A program made the translations under genes and the position numbers. Shown one piece after another: positions 39,064-50,190 of a DNA stretch of 64,000 bases (the stretch's first letter is position 1; each line of letters begins with the position of its first letter). Below the pieces are notes generated by a model, which was given only the letters and a program-made list of their open reading frames with translations, searched no databases and had not been told where the DNA came from. Source of the DNA: Prochlorococcus sp. AG-402-B19 (lineage in GTDB: Bacteria; Cyanobacteriota; Cyanobacteriia; PCC-6307; Cyanobiaceae); contig QCHM01000006.1 of assembly GCA_003279615.1 (NCBI GenBank), forward strand, positions 22,758 to 86,757. The letters are read 5' to 3'.

Positions 39064-40641
39064 ATGGATTCCATAACATATAGAGACGAGGACTTAAGGC
39101 TTATAGATGGAACATTACTTAAATCCCGTATTTGGTTACCTCACGGGAAGGGGCCATGGCCTGTGCTTCTCATGCGCCAACCATATGGAAGAGAAATCGC
39201 CTCAACAGTTACATATGCTCACCCATCTTGGTGGGCAAGCAATGGCTATGTAGTTGTAATTCAAGATGTACGAGGCCAAGGTGGGTCTGAAGGAGAATTC
39301 TTAGGTTTTAGCCAAGAAGCTTCTGATACCAGTCAAACTCATAATTGGGTTCGATCATTACCTGAATGCAATGGTTTTTTGGGGACATATGGATTTTCTT
39401 ACCAAGGCTTTACACAGCTCATAGCTGAGGAAGGGACTACTCCACCAGATTGCATTATTCCTGCTATGACTGGACTTTCAGAGAATGAACATTGGAGTTG
39501 TGAAGGAGGAGCTTTTTGGTGGCACTTGGGGATTGGTTGGGGTTTGCAATTAGCAGCACAAAAAGCACAAAGAGAAAAGAATTGGAATGCTTGGCATGAA
39601 ATCCGTGAAGATCTTCAATCAAAAAAATATTTTTTGAAAGGTCATAAATTACTAAAAAAACATGACCCAGAAGGAATGGCCCTTAAATGGTTAGAACTAT
39701 CTCATAGCAAAACTTCTCATTGGAAAAGTTATAAACCATTGGATAGTTGGCTAAAAAAGCCATTACTTCTTATTGGGGGATGGTGGGACCCTCATTTAAA
39801 AGGGATCTTAGATATTTTTTCCAAAGCTAAAAATGCTGGTGGTAATCCTAAATTACTAATTGGTCCTGCTACTCATCTCCAATGGTGGGAGGGTGTGCAA
39901 AGCACTCAATTAAATTTTTTTGACACACACTTAAAAGAAAAAAATGAAAAAACATATTTTCCTCAAATACATCTTTGGAATCTAACTACTAAGAATTGGG
40001 AAATTTCTGAAAAAAAAGAAATTCCAAAGTGGAAGCTTTTCAGCAAAGGGCTTGCATCTAACAGTCATCTAGAAGGCTCTCTAAGGCCTCATTCCGATTC
40101 AAAAGAAAATGGTGAAGTGAATATAGTTCATGACCCATGGAGAGCTGTGCCAGCTATTGGAGGCCACCTAAGTGACATACCAGGGGAGGTAAACAGATTT
40201 AACCTAGATATTCGACCTGATGTCGCAGTATTTACAACCCATCCAATATCGAAGGAGCTGAGGCTTGAGGGGCTTCCAATTATTAATTTAGAAACCAAAT
40301 GTGATAGAGAAGGTTTTGATCTATTCATTGCATTATCAATAATTCCTGGGAATATCAAAAATGTTGCTACTCAGATTTCTACAGGTGTCCTCAGAGTTAC
40401 CAATAATAAGATAGATAGAAAGTCTGATAGAGAAATAAGACTTCAACCAATACTTGCAACATTAAATTTAGGAGATCGTTTAAGAATTTCAATATCAGGA
40501 TCTGGATGGCCAGCAATTGGAATCAATCCTGGTCAAAGCCAATATTTATGCGAAGGGCCAAGCCCTCACTGCTTAGTTACAACAATTTCATTATTACTTG
40601 AGAATTCAAAACTTGAATTCAAATCACTTATTTCCTCTTAG
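39064..40641 (+). CDS. CocE/NonD-family (S15 peptidase-like) hydrolase
   Basis: A 525-residue alpha/beta hydrolase. The N-terminal catalytic domain shows VLLMRQPYGR, VIQDVRGQGGSEGEF and the nucleophile motif GTYGFSYQGFTQL (Ser in GFSYQG). The C-terminal jelly-roll domain contains LSDIPGEVNRFNLDIRPDVAVFTT and SGSGWPAIGINPG, as in X-Pro dipeptidyl-peptidases and cocaine esterases. Substrate unknown; no signal peptide, so cytoplasmic. Confidence 0.88.
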   Translation: MDSITYRDEDLRLIDGTLLKSRIWLPHGKGPWPVLLMRQPYGREIASTVTYAHPSWWASNGYVVVIQDVRGQGGSEGEFLGFSQEASDTSQTHNWVRSLPECNGFLGTYGFSYQGFTQLIAEEGTTPPDCIIPAMTGLSENEHWSCEGGAFWWHLGIGWGLQLAAQKAQREKNWNAWHEIREDLQSKKYFLKGHKLLKKHDPEGMALKWLELSHSKTSHWKSYKPLDSWLKKPLLLIGGWWDPHLKGILDIFSKAKNAGGNPKLLIGPATHLQWWEGVQSTQLNFFDTHLKEKNEKTYFPQIHLWNLTTKNWEISEKKEIPKWKLFSKGLASNSHLEGSLRPHSDSKENGEVNIVHDPWRAVPAIGGHLSDIPGEVNRFNLDIRPDVAVFTTHPISKELRLEGLPIINLETKCDREGFDLFIALSIIPGNIKNVATQISTGVLRVTNNKIDRKSDREIRLQPILATLNLGDRLRISISGSGWPAIGINPGQSQYLCEGPSPHCLVTTISLLLENSKLEFKSLISS

Positions 40642-40697
40642 GGGTTCAATATTTACATACATAGGATTAAGCTAACTAGCTATTTCTGCAAAAAGTA

Positions 40698-42965
40698 ATG
40701 ACCATTTCTATTCTTCTAGATTCTTTAAAAGAAGACGGTCAAAGACTTTCTGAATGTAGGCATGATAGTCCCTTTTCCATACTAGGACCTCAACCATTTA
40801 AAGATAAATGGATAGTTCGGGTATGGATGCCAGAGGCAAATGGAGTTGAACTATTAATAGACAAAAGAAAAATTCAGCTGCAAAACCTTAACCATGAATG
40901 GATCTTTGAGGGAGTACTAGAAAAAGATCCTGGAACTAATTATCAAATAAAAGTAAACCGTGGAGGGATTGAACATATTCAGAATGATCCATGGAGCTTC
41001 AGACAAGAATGGATGGGAGAAATTGATAGACATCTTTTCGCTGAAGGGAATCACCATCACATTTGGAGAAAAATGGGTGCCCATCTCACAGAAATAGATC
41101 AAAAGCAAGGCGTTATGTTTTGCTTATGGGCTCCTCATGCAAAAAGCATCTCCGTTATTGGTGATCTCAATTCATGGGATGGTCGACATCACCCTATGCA
41201 AAAACGTCTAGGAGGCATATGGGAACTATTCATACCAGGTTTAAAAAATGGAGATTTGTACAAGTATGAAATTAGAACTGAAAAAGGACATTGCTATGAG
41301 AAGGCTGACCCTTATGGTTTTCAACATGAAGTAAGACCTGCGAAAAGCTCAGTCATCTCAAAAATCGATTCGTTTCAATGGAATGATCAGTCTTGGATGT
41401 CGAAGCGTGATAAAAAAGATCCTTTAGATCAACCTATATCAGTATATGAGATGCATCTAGGAAGTTGGATGCATGCTTCCACTGATGAACCTTTTATCAA
41501 CTCAAACGGAGAGAATCGGGCACCCGTTCCAGCTGCTGATATGAAACCTGGCTCAAGATTACTTACATACGAAGAGTTAGCAAATAAGGTCATTCCCTAT
41601 GTCAAAGAAAGAGGCTTCACTCATATCGAACTCATGCCGATTTCAGAGCACCCTTTTGATGGTTCATGGGGATATCAAGTAACTGGATGGTATGCACCTT
41701 CAAGTAGATATGGATCACCAGATGAATTTCGTAACTTTGTAGATTCATGCCATAAGGAGGGCATAGGTATAATTCTTGATTGGGTTCCAGGTCACTTCCC
41801 TAAAGATCAGCATGGTCTTGCTTATTTTGATGGCAGTCATTTATATGAGCATTCAGATCCCAGGATTGGAGAACATAAAGAATGGGGAACATTAATTTTT
41901 AATTACAGTCGAAATGAAGTTCGTAATTTTCTAGTTGCAAATCTAATTTTCTGGTTTGATCAATTTCATATTGATGGAATACGAGTTGATGCTGTTGCAT
42001 CAATGCTTTATAAAGATTATCTCCGTCCGGAAGGTGAATGGATACCAAACGAAGATGGAGGGAATGAAAATTTCGAAGCAGTTAAATTTCTTCAACAGGC
42101 TAATCACGTTCTTTTTCAACATTTTCCTGGTGCACTTTCAATTGCCGAAGAATCAACAACATGGAGTGGAGTAACTAAACCAACTGACATGGATGGACTA
42201 GGCTTCAATCTCAAGTGGAACATGGGTTGGATGCACGATATGCTCGATTACTTTGAAATTGACCCATGGTTTAGACAATTCAATCAAAACAACATTACTT
42301 TTTCAATTTGTTATAACTTTACCGAAAACTTTATGCTTGCTTTAAGCCATGATGAAGTTGTTCACGGTAAAAGTCATCTCTTACATAAAATGCCAGGTGA
42401 TGACTGGCAAAAGTACGCAAATACAAGGGCCTTACTTTCATATATGTGGACACATCCAGGTAAGAAAACAATATTTATGGGGATGGAATTTGGTCAACGC
42501 CAAGAATGGAATGTCTGGGATGATTTGCAATGGGATCTTCTAAATCATGAACCCCATAAAGGTATACAGAAATTAGTTGACGACTTGAATTCACTATACA
42601 AAAGAGAACCTGCTTTATGGAGAAATGACTTTGATGAATATGGTTTTCAGTGGATTGATTGTGATGACAATAAAAATTCAGTAATTAGTTTTATGAGAAG
42701 AGAGAAAGTTGATGGAGAATGGTTAGTAATAGTGGCAAACTTCACCCCTCAAAACCACTCTAATTACAAAATAGGGGTCCCTATTGCTGGATTCTATCAA
42801 GAAATCTTCAATTCAGATGCGAGTCAATATGGAGGATCAAATTTAGGCAATATGGGAGGCAAATCAACAGATATGTTCAACATACATGGCTATGAAAATT
42901 CTATAGACCTTTGCCTGCCTCCCCTAAGCGTAATAGTTCTGAAGCATAAATCTAAAAATAATTAA
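40698..42965 (+). CDS. glgB: Glycogen branching enzyme
   Basis: GH13 enzyme that makes alpha-1,6 branches; 755 residues, normal for the long bacterial form with two N-terminal CBM48-like domains. The catalytic core shows the family regions [24 protein letters not shown] (nucleophile Asp), [11 protein letters not shown] (acid Glu) and [11 protein letters not shown]. The chain ends with an all-beta C-domain. Confidence 0.97.
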   Translation: MTISILLDSLKEDGQRLSECRHDSPFSILGPQPFKDKWIVRVWMPEANGVELLIDKRKIQLQNLNHEWIFEGVLEKDPGTNYQIKVNRGGIEHIQNDPWSFRQEWMGEIDRHLFAEGNHHHIWRKMGAHLTEIDQKQGVMFCLWAPHAKSISVIGDLNSWDGRHHPMQKRLGGIWELFIPGLKNGDLYKYEIRTEKGHCYEKADPYGFQHEVRPAKSSVISKIDSFQWNDQSWMSKRDKKDPLDQPISVYEMHLGSWMHASTDEPFINSNGENRAPVPAADMKPGSRLLTYEELANKVIPYVKERGFTHIELMPISEHPFDGSWGYQVTGWYAPSSRYGSPDEFRNFVDSCHKEGIGIILDWVPGHFPKDQHGLAYFDGSHLYEHSDPRIGEHKEWGTLIFNYSRNEVRNFLVANLIFWFDQFHIDGIRVDAVASMLYKDYLRPEGEWIPNEDGGNENFEAVKFLQQANHVLFQHFPGALSIAEESTTWSGVTKPTDMDGLGFNLKWNMGWMHDMLDYFEIDPWFRQFNQNNITFSICYNFTENFMLALSHDEVVHGKSHLLHKMPGDDWQKYANTRALLSYMWTHPGKKTIFMGMEFGQRQEWNVWDDLQWDLLNHEPHKGIQKLVDDLNSLYKREPALWRNDFDEYGFQWIDCDDNKNSVISFMRREKVDGEWLVIVANFTPQNHSNYKIGVPIAGFYQEIFNSDASQYGGSNLGNMGGKSTDMFNIHGYENSIDLCLPPLSVIVLKHKSKNN

Positions 42966-43126
42966 GCCTCAGCGAATAGAAATGTTTCAACCTTGCCTCC
43001 TAACCTGATTTCAACTGTCGTCTAGATGTAAAAATTCAAAAGGTATCACGAACTTTCGCCAAGAATGTATTTCATGATTTTTCATGTACTTATTAGTGTA
43101 GGTTTTTCGCTTAAAAGGACTAAATA

Positions 43127-44185
43127 ATGAACGAAACTACTCCTCTACTACTCCGTGCAGCGCGTGGAGAAAACGTTGAAAGACCACCGGTTTGGATGAT
43201 GCGCCAAGCAGGACGTTACATGAAGGTATATCGTGACCTACGTGATAACCATCCAAGTTTCAGAGAGAGATCAGAGAACCCCGATCTCTCTTATGAAATT
43301 TCAATGCAACCTTTTCAAGCATTTCAACCCGATGGAGTAATACTTTTTTCAGATATCTTGACTCCCCTTCCTGGAATGGGAATAAACTTCGATATAGTTG
43401 AAAGCAAAGGTCCCTTAATAAATGACCCAATAAGAAGCCTTAAGCAAGTACAGAACTTAAAACCACTTCAACCTGAAGAGAGCATGTCTTTTGTTGGTGA
43501 AGTTTTAGGAAGGCTAAGGGAAAGTGTTGGAAATAATGCTGCAGTTTTGGGTTTTGTGGGTGCTCCTTGGACTCTTGCTGCATATGTTGTGGAAGGCAAA
43601 AGTAGCAAAAATTATGCGGTTATAAAAGCAATGGCATTCCAAGAGCCAGATATACTGCATCAACTTTTAAATCACTTTGCAGAATCAATTGCGAACTATT
43701 TATCTTACCAAATTAAATCTGGAGCCCAAGTAGTTCAAATGTTTGATTCCTGGGCAGGGCAATTAAGTCCCCAAGATTATGATGAGTTTGCTGCACCTTA
43801 TCAACAAAAAGTAGTCAATTTAGTAAAAGAAAAACATCCAAACACACCAATGATTTTATACATCTCTGGAAGTGCAGGAGTTCTTGAGAGGATGGGACAA
43901 ACCGGAGTAGATATAGTCTCTTTAGATTGGACTGTTGATATGACAGATGGGCTAAAAAGGCTACCTCAAGAAGTTGGGGTCCAAGGGAATGTTGATCCAG
44001 GACTTTTATTTGGGACGCCTGAGGCGATCAGATCAAGAATTGTTGATGTTGTCAAAAAAGCAAAAGGAAGAAAACATATCCTTAATCTTGGTCATGGAAT
44101 ACTTCCAGGGACACCCGAAGAAAATGCAAGAGTATTTTTTGAGGCTGGCAAGAATGTTAATGAACTTATAAAAGCTTCATCTTGA
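43127..44185 (+). CDS. hemE: Uroporphyrinogen decarboxylase
   Basis: Converts uroporphyrinogen III to coproporphyrinogen III for heme, chlorophyll and related pigments. N-terminal [20 protein letters not shown] (substrate-binding Arg pair), [12 protein letters not shown] with the catalytic Asp, [16 protein letters not shown], and C-terminal [16 protein letters not shown] are all present. 352 residues. A purine-rich AAAGGAC lies 7 bases before the ATG. The 161-base leader after glgB holds no recognisable RNA. Confidence 0.97.
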   Translation: MNETTPLLLRAARGENVERPPVWMMRQAGRYMKVYRDLRDNHPSFRERSENPDLSYEISMQPFQAFQPDGVILFSDILTPLPGMGINFDIVESKGPLINDPIRSLKQVQNLKPLQPEESMSFVGEVLGRLRESVGNNAAVLGFVGAPWTLAAYVVEGKSSKNYAVIKAMAFQEPDILHQLLNHFAESIANYLSYQIKSGAQVVQMFDSWAGQLSPQDYDEFAAPYQQKVVNLVKEKHPNTPMILYISGSAGVLERMGQTGVDIVSLDWTVDMTDGLKRLPQEVGVQGNVDPGLLFGTPEAIRSRIVDVVKKAKGRKHILNLGHGILPGTPEENARVFFEAGKNVNELIKASS

Positions 44186-45168
44186 AAAACGAAATTATTC
44201 TAATAACTGGAGCGAGTGGATGTGTTGGACAATACATAACAAGTTGGTTAATCGAAAATTCAAATTCAGAATTATTTTTATGGGTTAGAGATCCAAAGAA
44301 AATAACTGCAATAAATCTAGAAAATCCAAGGATTAAAGTATTAGTTGGAGATTTGCGCGAACCAAATAAATTCAAGAAAGAGCTCTCAGAAGTAAACAGA
44401 GTTATTCATACAGCAACTGCTTGGGGTGATCCCAAAAGAGCCAAGGAAGTAAATATTGTTGCAGTAAAAAATTTATTCAATTTACTCAATCCTTCCAATA
44501 TCAAACAAATCATTTATTTCTCAACAGCAAGTGTTCTTGATAGAAACTTAAATTTGTTACGAGAAGCTTTTACTTATGGAACAGAGTATATACAAACGAA
44601 AGCACAATGCCTCACAGAGCTTGAAGTCCATGAGCTATCGGGAAAAATTATAGCTGTTTTTCCAACACTTGTTTTTGGCGGTCGTATAGACGGTAATAGT
44701 AAATTCCCAACAAGTTATCTTACCGAAGGTCTTAGAGATGCATTTAATTGGATCTGGCTAGCAAGATGGATAAAATTATTCTCAAGATTTCATTTTATTC
44801 ATGCTGCAGATATTGCCTTTATATGCGGCCATCTAGCAACCTCTAATTTCGAACCTGCAAAACCTTTTTTAAAAAGCAAAATAAAAAAACTAGTCCTAGG
44901 GCAGCCCCACATCAGTATAGATACGGCTATTCAGACAATTCTGAAATGGAAAGGGATGAGAAAAGTACCACAAATTCCACTTTGGACTTGGTTCATTGAA
45001 CTTTTAATTATTTTACTCCCTATTCAAATTACAAACTGGGATAGGTTTAGTCTGAGGCAAAGACACTTTGTACATGAGCCCGTAACCTCTCCTGAGACAT
45101 TCGGAGGTATAAGTTATGCCAAAGATTTAGATCAAGTTTTGCATAATTCTGGAATAAAGAAAAGCTAA
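44182..45168 (+). CDS. NAD-dependent epimerase/dehydratase-like SDR
   Basis: Extended short-chain dehydrogenase of 328 residues. Rossmann motif [17 protein letters not shown], and IHTAT-type strand; the usual YxxxK pair appears as YIQTK, with STAS upstream as the catalytic Ser/Thr site. The start is a TTG at 44182 that overlaps the hemE stop codon (TTGA), so hemE and this gene are probably translated together. Substrate unknown; a role in tetrapyrrole or lipid metabolism would be guesswork. Confidence 0.82.
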   Translation: MKNEIILITGASGCVGQYITSWLIENSNSELFLWVRDPKKITAINLENPRIKVLVGDLREPNKFKKELSEVNRVIHTATAWGDPKRAKEVNIVAVKNLFNLLNPSNIKQIIYFSTASVLDRNLNLLREAFTYGTEYIQTKAQCLTELEVHELSGKIIAVFPTLVFGGRIDGNSKFPTSYLTEGLRDAFNWIWLARWIKLFSRFHFIHAADIAFICGHLATSNFEPAKPFLKSKIKKLVLGQPHISIDTAIQTILKWKGMRKVPQIPLWTWFIELLIILLPIQITNWDRFSLRQRHFVHEPVTSPETFGGISYAKDLDQVLHNSGIKKS

Positions 45169-45222
45169 AATGACCAAATGAGGCTAAGATAGTAAGATTA
45201 AAAAAAGAAAGGAATTAATTTC

Positions 45223-45573
45223 ATGATTCGTTCTATTACAACATTTTTATTTGCATTCTTCGCATTCATCTTCATTGGTGTTTCCAATGTAAATGCTTCA
45301 ACTGTTGAAGTTAAGCTTGGTACTGATGCAGGGATGCTTGCCTTTGAACCAAGCACTCTAAACATAAACGCAGGAGATACCGTTAAATTTGTAAACAACA
45401 AACTAGCTCCTCATAATGCTGTATTTGATGGGAATGACGACCTTAGTCATCCAGACTTAGCTTTTGCCCCAGGAGAATCATGGGAAAGAACATTTAGTAC
45501 TGCTGGAACATATGACTTTTACTGTGAGCCTCACCGTGGTGCAGGAATGGTTGGTAAAATAGTTGTTAATTAA
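45223..45573 (+). CDS. petE: Plastocyanin precursor
   Basis: Blue copper protein carrying electrons from cytochrome b6f to photosystem I in the thylakoid lumen. Signal peptide of about 25 residues (cleavage after VNA, leaving STVEV). The type-1 copper ligands are His64 in PHNAVF, and Cys101, His104 and Met109 in [13 protein letters not shown]. The mature domain of about 91 residues is typical of the short picocyanobacterial form. A GAAAGGA purine tract lies about nine bases before the ATG, and a strong terminator follows. Confidence 0.97.
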   Translation: MIRSITTFLFAFFAFIFIGVSNVNASTVEVKLGTDAGMLAFEPSTLNINAGDTVKFVNNKLAPHNAVFDGNDDLSHPDLAFAPGESWERTFSTAGTYDFYCEPHRGAGMVGKIVVN

Positions 45574-45587
45574 TTACACATAAAGAT

Positions 45588-45620
45588 AAAAAAAGATGGG
45601 GTGACCCCCCATCTTTTTTT
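45588..45620 (+). terminator. Rho-independent terminator after petE
   Basis: A near-perfect hairpin lies 15 bases after the petE stop: AAAAAGATGGGG, a short TGA loop, CCCCCATCTTTTTTT. The GC-rich stem top and the terminal T run are classic. The A run on the other side means it could also terminate transcription arriving from the right. It isolates petE from the Nif11-like gene. Confidence 0.9.
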
Positions 45621-45664
45621 ATTGCAAAAAATCAATAGAGAAATAAAATTAATTTTCCACAATA

Positions 45665-45877
45665 ATGAGCCGTGAAGAATTTGTAAATTTTGTGAACACT
45701 GTAGAGCATAATATTCTTGTAAAAGAGAAAATATTAAAATGCAAAACATCAAAAGATTTAATCTTTCTTGCTAAAAAGTATGGATACAAAATCACATTAG
45801 AAGATTTAAATTATGATAAAACTGCTACTAAGTTTGAAATGTGGTTTAAAAATAGTAAAATAAATCCATTAAAATAA
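45665..45877 (+). CDS. Nif11-domain small protein
   Basis: Seventy residues. The segment from MSREEFVNFVNTVEHNILVKEKI through LAKKYGYKITLEDLN matches the Nif11 pattern (start, AxxxGY-x-IT-x-EDL). Nif11 domains also form the leaders of Prochlorococcus lanthipeptide precursors (ProcA). Here there is no Gly-Gly cleavage site and the short tail (FEMWFKNSKINPLK) has no Cys and only one Ser, so a lanthipeptide core is absent. Function unknown. Confidence 0.72.
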   Translation: MSREEFVNFVNTVEHNILVKEKILKCKTSKDLIFLAKKYGYKITLEDLNYDKTATKFEMWFKNSKINPLK

Positions 45878-45994
45878 CAAATTTTCTCTAAATTAAATTA
45901 ATCCTATAATTTTTTTTACTTATTAAAGGTCGGTTTTTATAGAGTTATTTATCAGAATTTGAATATAAGATGAAAGTCTTAACGAATTCTAAGA

Positions 45995-48586
45995 ATGAAG
46001 GTAAATCCTGATGATTTCACTGAAAAAGCTTGGCAAGTAATTGTTGAAGCAAAAGATATAGCATTAAGTGAATATCATCAAACCTTAGAGACAGAACATC
46101 TTCTTTATTCTCTTCTCACAAATAATGAGATTGCGATAAAAACAATAGAGAGATCTCAAGGCTCATTGAAAAATCTTCTGATACAGACAGAACAATTTAT
46201 AAAAACTCAACCCAAAATGCAAAAACAGCAAGGATCTGTTTTCTTTGGAAAAAATATATCTTTGTCAATTTCAAACGCCAACAATATTAAAAAATATTTT
46301 CAAGATACTTTTATTTCAAGTGAACATTTAGTGATTTCCCTATTTGATGACGAAAGAGTTTGTCATAGATTATTTAAACAAAATGAAATCAGCAAAGATA
46401 GTCTTTTAGAGGCTATTAAATCTATTAGAGGTGACAAAAAAGTGACAGAAAAAAATGCTGAAAATAGCTATGAAGCTCTTAAAAAATACGGCCAAGACCT
46501 AACTGCTGCGGCCAGAGATGGAAAATTAGATCCTGTGATTGGAAGAGATGAAGAAATTCGTAGGACCATTCAAATACTTAGCCGAAGAACTAAAAACAAT
46601 CCGGTTTTGATAGGTGAAGCAGGAGTGGGTAAGACAGCAATTATTGAGGGGCTAGCACAAAGAATTATTAATGGAGATGTTCCGACTGCTCTTGAGCACC
46701 GTCAACTAATTTCACTGGACATGGGGGCTCTTATCGCAGGTGCCAAGTTTCGAGGTGAATTTGAAGAAAGGCTAAAATCTGTTCTTAAAGATGTTACTGA
46801 TTCAGAAGGAAAAATAATTTTGTTCATCGATGAAATTCACACTGTTGTTGGCGCAGGAGCAAGCGGTGGTGCAATGGATGCTAGTAATCTCCTAAAACCA
46901 ATGCTTGCGAGAGGTGAATTAAGATGTATTGGAGCAACGACCATAAATGAACATCGAGAAAATTTTGAAAAAGATCCAGCTTTAGAAAGAAGATTTCAAC
47001 AAATACTTGTTAAACAACCCTCAGTCCAAGACACTATTTCAATCTTACGTGGATTGAAAGAGCGATATGAAGTGCATCATGGTGTTCGTATTTCTGACAA
47101 CGCACTTATAGCTGCAGCATTACTAAGCGATAGATATATCTCAGAGAGATTTTTACCTGACAAGGCAATTGATCTGATAGATGAATCAGCATCACGTTTA
47201 AAGATGGAAATAACCTCAAAGCCAGAGGAAATTGATGAGATTGATAGAAAAATCATCCAACTTGAAATGGAGAAATTATCTTTGGAGGGTGAATCAGATA
47301 CTTCATGTCAAGATAGACTGGAATTAATTACCAAAGAACTCGCTTCATTAACTCAAAACCAAATTGAAGTAAACAAGAAATGGAAAGAAGAAAAAAATTC
47401 AATCGAAGAGATATCAAAACTGAAAGAAGAAATTGAGAAAGTTCAACTAGAAATAGACAAAGCGAAAAGGAACTATGACCTAAATAGGGCTGCAGAACTT
47501 GAATATGGCACCCTTATTAATTTTCAGGAAACTTTAAAATCGAAAGAAATTAATTTAAATAATTCATCCCAAAATTCAGAGAAATCACTTTTAAGAGAGG
47601 AAGTTTTAGCTGATGATGTTGCTGAAATAATTGCAAAATGGACATCTATTCCAGTTAAAAGACTCGCTCAAACTGAAATTGAAAAATTACTAAATCTTGA
47701 ATCTGAGCTAAATAAAAAGGTTATTGGTCAAAACAAAGCAGTTCAATCAATCTCTTCTGCGATCCAAAGGTCAAGAACTGGACTTAGTGATCCAAGCAGA
47801 CCAATTGCAAGTTTTTTATTTTTAGGTCCAACAGGTGTTGGGAAAACAGAATTGTCAAAAGCCTTGGCCTCCCAACTTTTTGATAGCGAAAGTGCCCTAA
47901 TTAGAATAGACATGTCTGAATATATGGAAAAGCACTCGATCAGTCGTTTAATTGGAGCCCCTCCAGGCTATGTTGGTTATGAAGCAGGTGGACAATTAAC
48001 AGAATCTGTCAGAAGAAAACCTTATTGCGTTTTACTATTCGACGAAATTGAAAAAGCACATCAAGATGTATTCAATGTATTGCTACAAATACTTGACGAG
48101 GGGCGAGCGACTGATGGGCAGGGAAGAACAACAAACTTTAAAAATACTATTATTATTCTTACTAGTAATTTAGGAAGCCAATTAATCACCGATAGAGAAA
48201 TAGCCAATAACCTCTCGTCAGATATCGATGAGCTAATTAATCAAGAGCTAAAGGCACATTTCAGGCCAGAATTTCTTAATAGGCTTGATGAAATAATAAA
48301 CTTCGAACCACTTAAACAAGAAACTTTACTTAAAGTAGTCAATTTACAATTAAGCAGGTTGAGAGAAAGATTAGAAGCCAAAGGAATAGGTCTCGAAATA
48401 AGTGATGATGTTCTTTTATTAATTACGGAGCTTGGATACAATCCAAGCTACGGTGCCAGGCCCTTAAAAAGAGTTATACAAAAAGAATTAGAAAGTGAAA
48501 TAGCAAAAAATATTCTTAAAGGCAAATACAAAGAGGGAAGCGTTATAAAAATAGAGTGTAGAGAATCAAAATTAGTCTTCAACTAA
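45995..48586 (+). CDS. clpB: ClpB disaggregase
   Basis: Hsp100 chaperone, 863 residues. N-terminal Clp_N domain (residues 1-150), first AAA+ module with [11 protein letters not shown] and [12 protein letters not shown], a coiled-coil middle domain (about 400-520), second AAA+ module with [10 protein letters not shown] and a C-terminal D2-small domain. The length, middle domain and absence of an IGF-type ClpP-binding loop fit ClpB rather than ClpC/ClpA. I see no CIRCE-type inverted repeat in the 117 bases upstream. Confidence 0.94.
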   Translation: MKVNPDDFTEKAWQVIVEAKDIALSEYHQTLETEHLLYSLLTNNEIAIKTIERSQGSLKNLLIQTEQFIKTQPKMQKQQGSVFFGKNISLSISNANNIKKYFQDTFISSEHLVISLFDDERVCHRLFKQNEISKDSLLEAIKSIRGDKKVTEKNAENSYEALKKYGQDLTAAARDGKLDPVIGRDEEIRRTIQILSRRTKNNPVLIGEAGVGKTAIIEGLAQRIINGDVPTALEHRQLISLDMGALIAGAKFRGEFEERLKSVLKDVTDSEGKIILFIDEIHTVVGAGASGGAMDASNLLKPMLARGELRCIGATTINEHRENFEKDPALERRFQQILVKQPSVQDTISILRGLKERYEVHHGVRISDNALIAAALLSDRYISERFLPDKAIDLIDESASRLKMEITSKPEEIDEIDRKIIQLEMEKLSLEGESDTSCQDRLELITKELASLTQNQIEVNKKWKEEKNSIEEISKLKEEIEKVQLEIDKAKRNYDLNRAAELEYGTLINFQETLKSKEINLNNSSQNSEKSLLREEVLADDVAEIIAKWTSIPVKRLAQTEIEKLLNLESELNKKVIGQNKAVQSISSAIQRSRTGLSDPSRPIASFLFLGPTGVGKTELSKALASQLFDSESALIRIDMSEYMEKHSISRLIGAPPGYVGYEAGGQLTESVRRKPYCVLLFDEIEKAHQDVFNVLLQILDEGRATDGQGRTTNFKNTIIILTSNLGSQLITDREIANNLSSDIDELINQELKAHFRPEFLNRLDEIINFEPLKQETLLKVVNLQLSRLRERLEAKGIGLEISDDVLLLITELGYNPSYGARPLKRVIQKELESEIAKNILKGKYKEGSVIKIECRESKLVFN

Positions 48587-48635
48587 TCAATATAAAACTG
48601 GTAAAGCTAATCAATATCAACAAACTTTCTATAAC

Positions 48636-49109
48636 CTAAAAAGACTTAAACCAGCTTGGGAATAATGTATAACTAGCGGAATTAATATCATTTTCATGGG
48701 CTATCGCTTTCCAACAACAAGATCTACCTTTTTCTCTTGAAAACAACAAATCATTAGCCCATCCCCAAACCAACTGAGCAGTGGATTCCATGCCAACATT
48801 TTTCATAACTCTTAGATCCAACACTTTTTCAGAGTGAAGTTTTTTCCATGTTTCAAGAAGAGGATCATCAAAATTAACTAGAAAAGTATGATCAAAATGA
48901 TCTCGCAACTTTTCTTCCAAAGGACTCAGACTTGAAAAATCCACAACAAATCCATTTTGATCAAGTTCATTTGAAGAAAACCAAAAGGTAAAGCTTCGAC
49001 TGTATCCATGAACAAAACGGCAGTGACCTTTATGTTTCCATTGCCGATGGGAACATGGGTAGTTTCTAAAATGCTTTGAGCAGTTAAATGGAATATCTTT
49101 AATCGTCAT
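48636..49109 (-). CDS. 6-pyruvoyl-tetrahydropterin synthase/QueD-like protein
   Basis: A 157-residue T-fold enzyme-like protein. The signature zinc/active-site block reads HKGHCRFVHGYSRSFTF, corresponding to the C-x3-HGH of QueD, but the second metal His is Tyr (HGY). Downstream LRDHFDHTFLVNFDDP and MESTAQLVWGWA match the rest of the family. Could make 6-carboxytetrahydropterin for queuosine or act on another pterin. Divergent from hisIE. Confidence 0.78.
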   Translation of the reverse strand: MTIKDIPFNCSKHFRNYPCSHRQWKHKGHCRFVHGYSRSFTFWFSSNELDQNGFVVDFSSLSPLEEKLRDHFDHTFLVNFDDPLLETWKKLHSEKVLDLRVMKNVGMESTAQLVWGWANDLLFSREKGRSCCWKAIAHENDINSASYTLFPSWFKSF

Positions 49110-49186
49110 AAAAAGATGAATTAAAAACCAATAGAGGACTAAATTTAAATAAGTAAAGTTTGAAAGCCAAATTGGCTTAATTTAAA

Positions 49187-49831
49187 ATGCTTTTTATAGA
49201 TAATCTACATTTTGATCAAAATGGTTTAATTCCAGCCATAGCTCAAGATTATGTTGATGGAACTATTTTAATGATGGCATGGATGAACAAAGAGTCACTC
49301 ATAAAAACATTAGAATCAGGCGAAGTTCACTATTGGAGTCGTTCAAGAAAAGAACTTTGGCACAAAGGGAAAACTAGCGGTCACTTTCAGAAATTGAAAG
49401 GAATAAGGAGTGATTGCGATTTAGATACAATACTTTTATCTATTGAACAAATTGGTTCAATAGCATGCCACACCGGAGAAAGAAGTTGTTTCTTTAAAGA
49501 TTTAGAAACAAATCAAGATTGTGAATCCCCTCCATCTGATGCTTGTAGTGAATTATTTAAAGTCATAGAAAATCGAAAGATTAATCCTGAGCAAGGAAGC
49601 TATACAAATAGTCTTCTTAAAGAGGGCGATAACAAAATTCTAAAAAAGATAGGAGAAGAGGCTGCTGAATTCATTATGGCCTGTAAAGATAAAGATACAA
49701 TTTCAGTCGCCAATGAGGCTGCAGATTTGGTGTTCCATTTGCAAGTTGCTTTAGCCCATCAAAACGTTTCATGGACAGAAGTTTTGAAAGTTTTAATTAG
49801 AAGAAGAGGCGGTCCAAGAAGAAATCAATAA
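49187..49831 (+). CDS. hisI: Bifunctional phosphoribosyl-AMP cyclohydrolase / phosphoribosyl-ATP pyrophosphohydrolase
   Basis: Histidine-pathway fusion (HisIE), 214 residues. The HisI half (about 1-115) carries [35 protein letters not shown] and CHTGERSCF; the HisE half (from about 120) carries [19 protein letters not shown] and [12 protein letters not shown]. Both halves look complete. Confidence 0.95.
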   Translation: MLFIDNLHFDQNGLIPAIAQDYVDGTILMMAWMNKESLIKTLESGEVHYWSRSRKELWHKGKTSGHFQKLKGIRSDCDLDTILLSIEQIGSIACHTGERSCFFKDLETNQDCESPPSDACSELFKVIENRKINPEQGSYTNSLLKEGDNKILKKIGEEAAEFIMACKDKDTISVANEAADLVFHLQVALAHQNVSWTEVLKVLIRRRGGPRRNQ

Positions 49832-50187
49832 AAATCAACTGATTTTCTTTATTATTTGAATAATAATTGATTCATTTGATTAGACATAACTTTCTAAGAA
49901 GAATTATTAGAATCAAAAAATTCTCAGGTAAGTTTCATCAAACAAAAAAAATATATCAAAAGTCTTTAATTCCAAGTGCTTTAAGATTTCGGCTATAAAA
50001 AATAATGTAGATAAATTTATTTCGGAGAAGTCAGAAAAACAACAAATGAAAAATATTGATGCTTAATTTGCCTAGTAAAAGCATGAAGGAGAAATAAAGG
50101 ACTGATAATAAATACCGAACACTTTATTACGCCTATTGAAAGTAAACTTTTTTTCTCTAGGTTAATAATAACCAGGAGGAACAAATC
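49832..50187. other. 356-base AT-rich leader upstream of the sigma factor gene
   Basis: No plausible gene: + strand ATGs here give only very short frames. An all-AT inverted repeat (TTATTATT TG AATAATAA) lies at about 49849-49866, soon after the hisIE stop, too weak and without a T run for a convincing terminator. I find no convincing -10/-35 pair. The length is unusual for this compact genome, so an untranslated leader or small RNA is possible. Confidence 0.5.
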
Positions 50188-50190
50188 GTG
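50174..50190 (+). promoter_or_regulatory. Strong Shine-Dalgarno site with GTG start
   Basis: AGGAGGA at 50174-50180 is followed by seven bases and GTG at 50188. Few genes in the window have such a full Shine-Dalgarno sequence, so it both fixes this start and suggests efficient translation of the sigma factor. Confidence 0.85.

Noticed and set aside
42966..43126. Possible riboswitch or leader before hemE
   Set aside because: Only a ribosome-binding tract is evident; I find no convincing paired structure or known aptamer core.
49849..49866. All-AT inverted repeat after hisIE as a terminator
   Set aside because: The stem contains only A-T pairs, the loop is 2 bases and no T run follows, so stability would be low.
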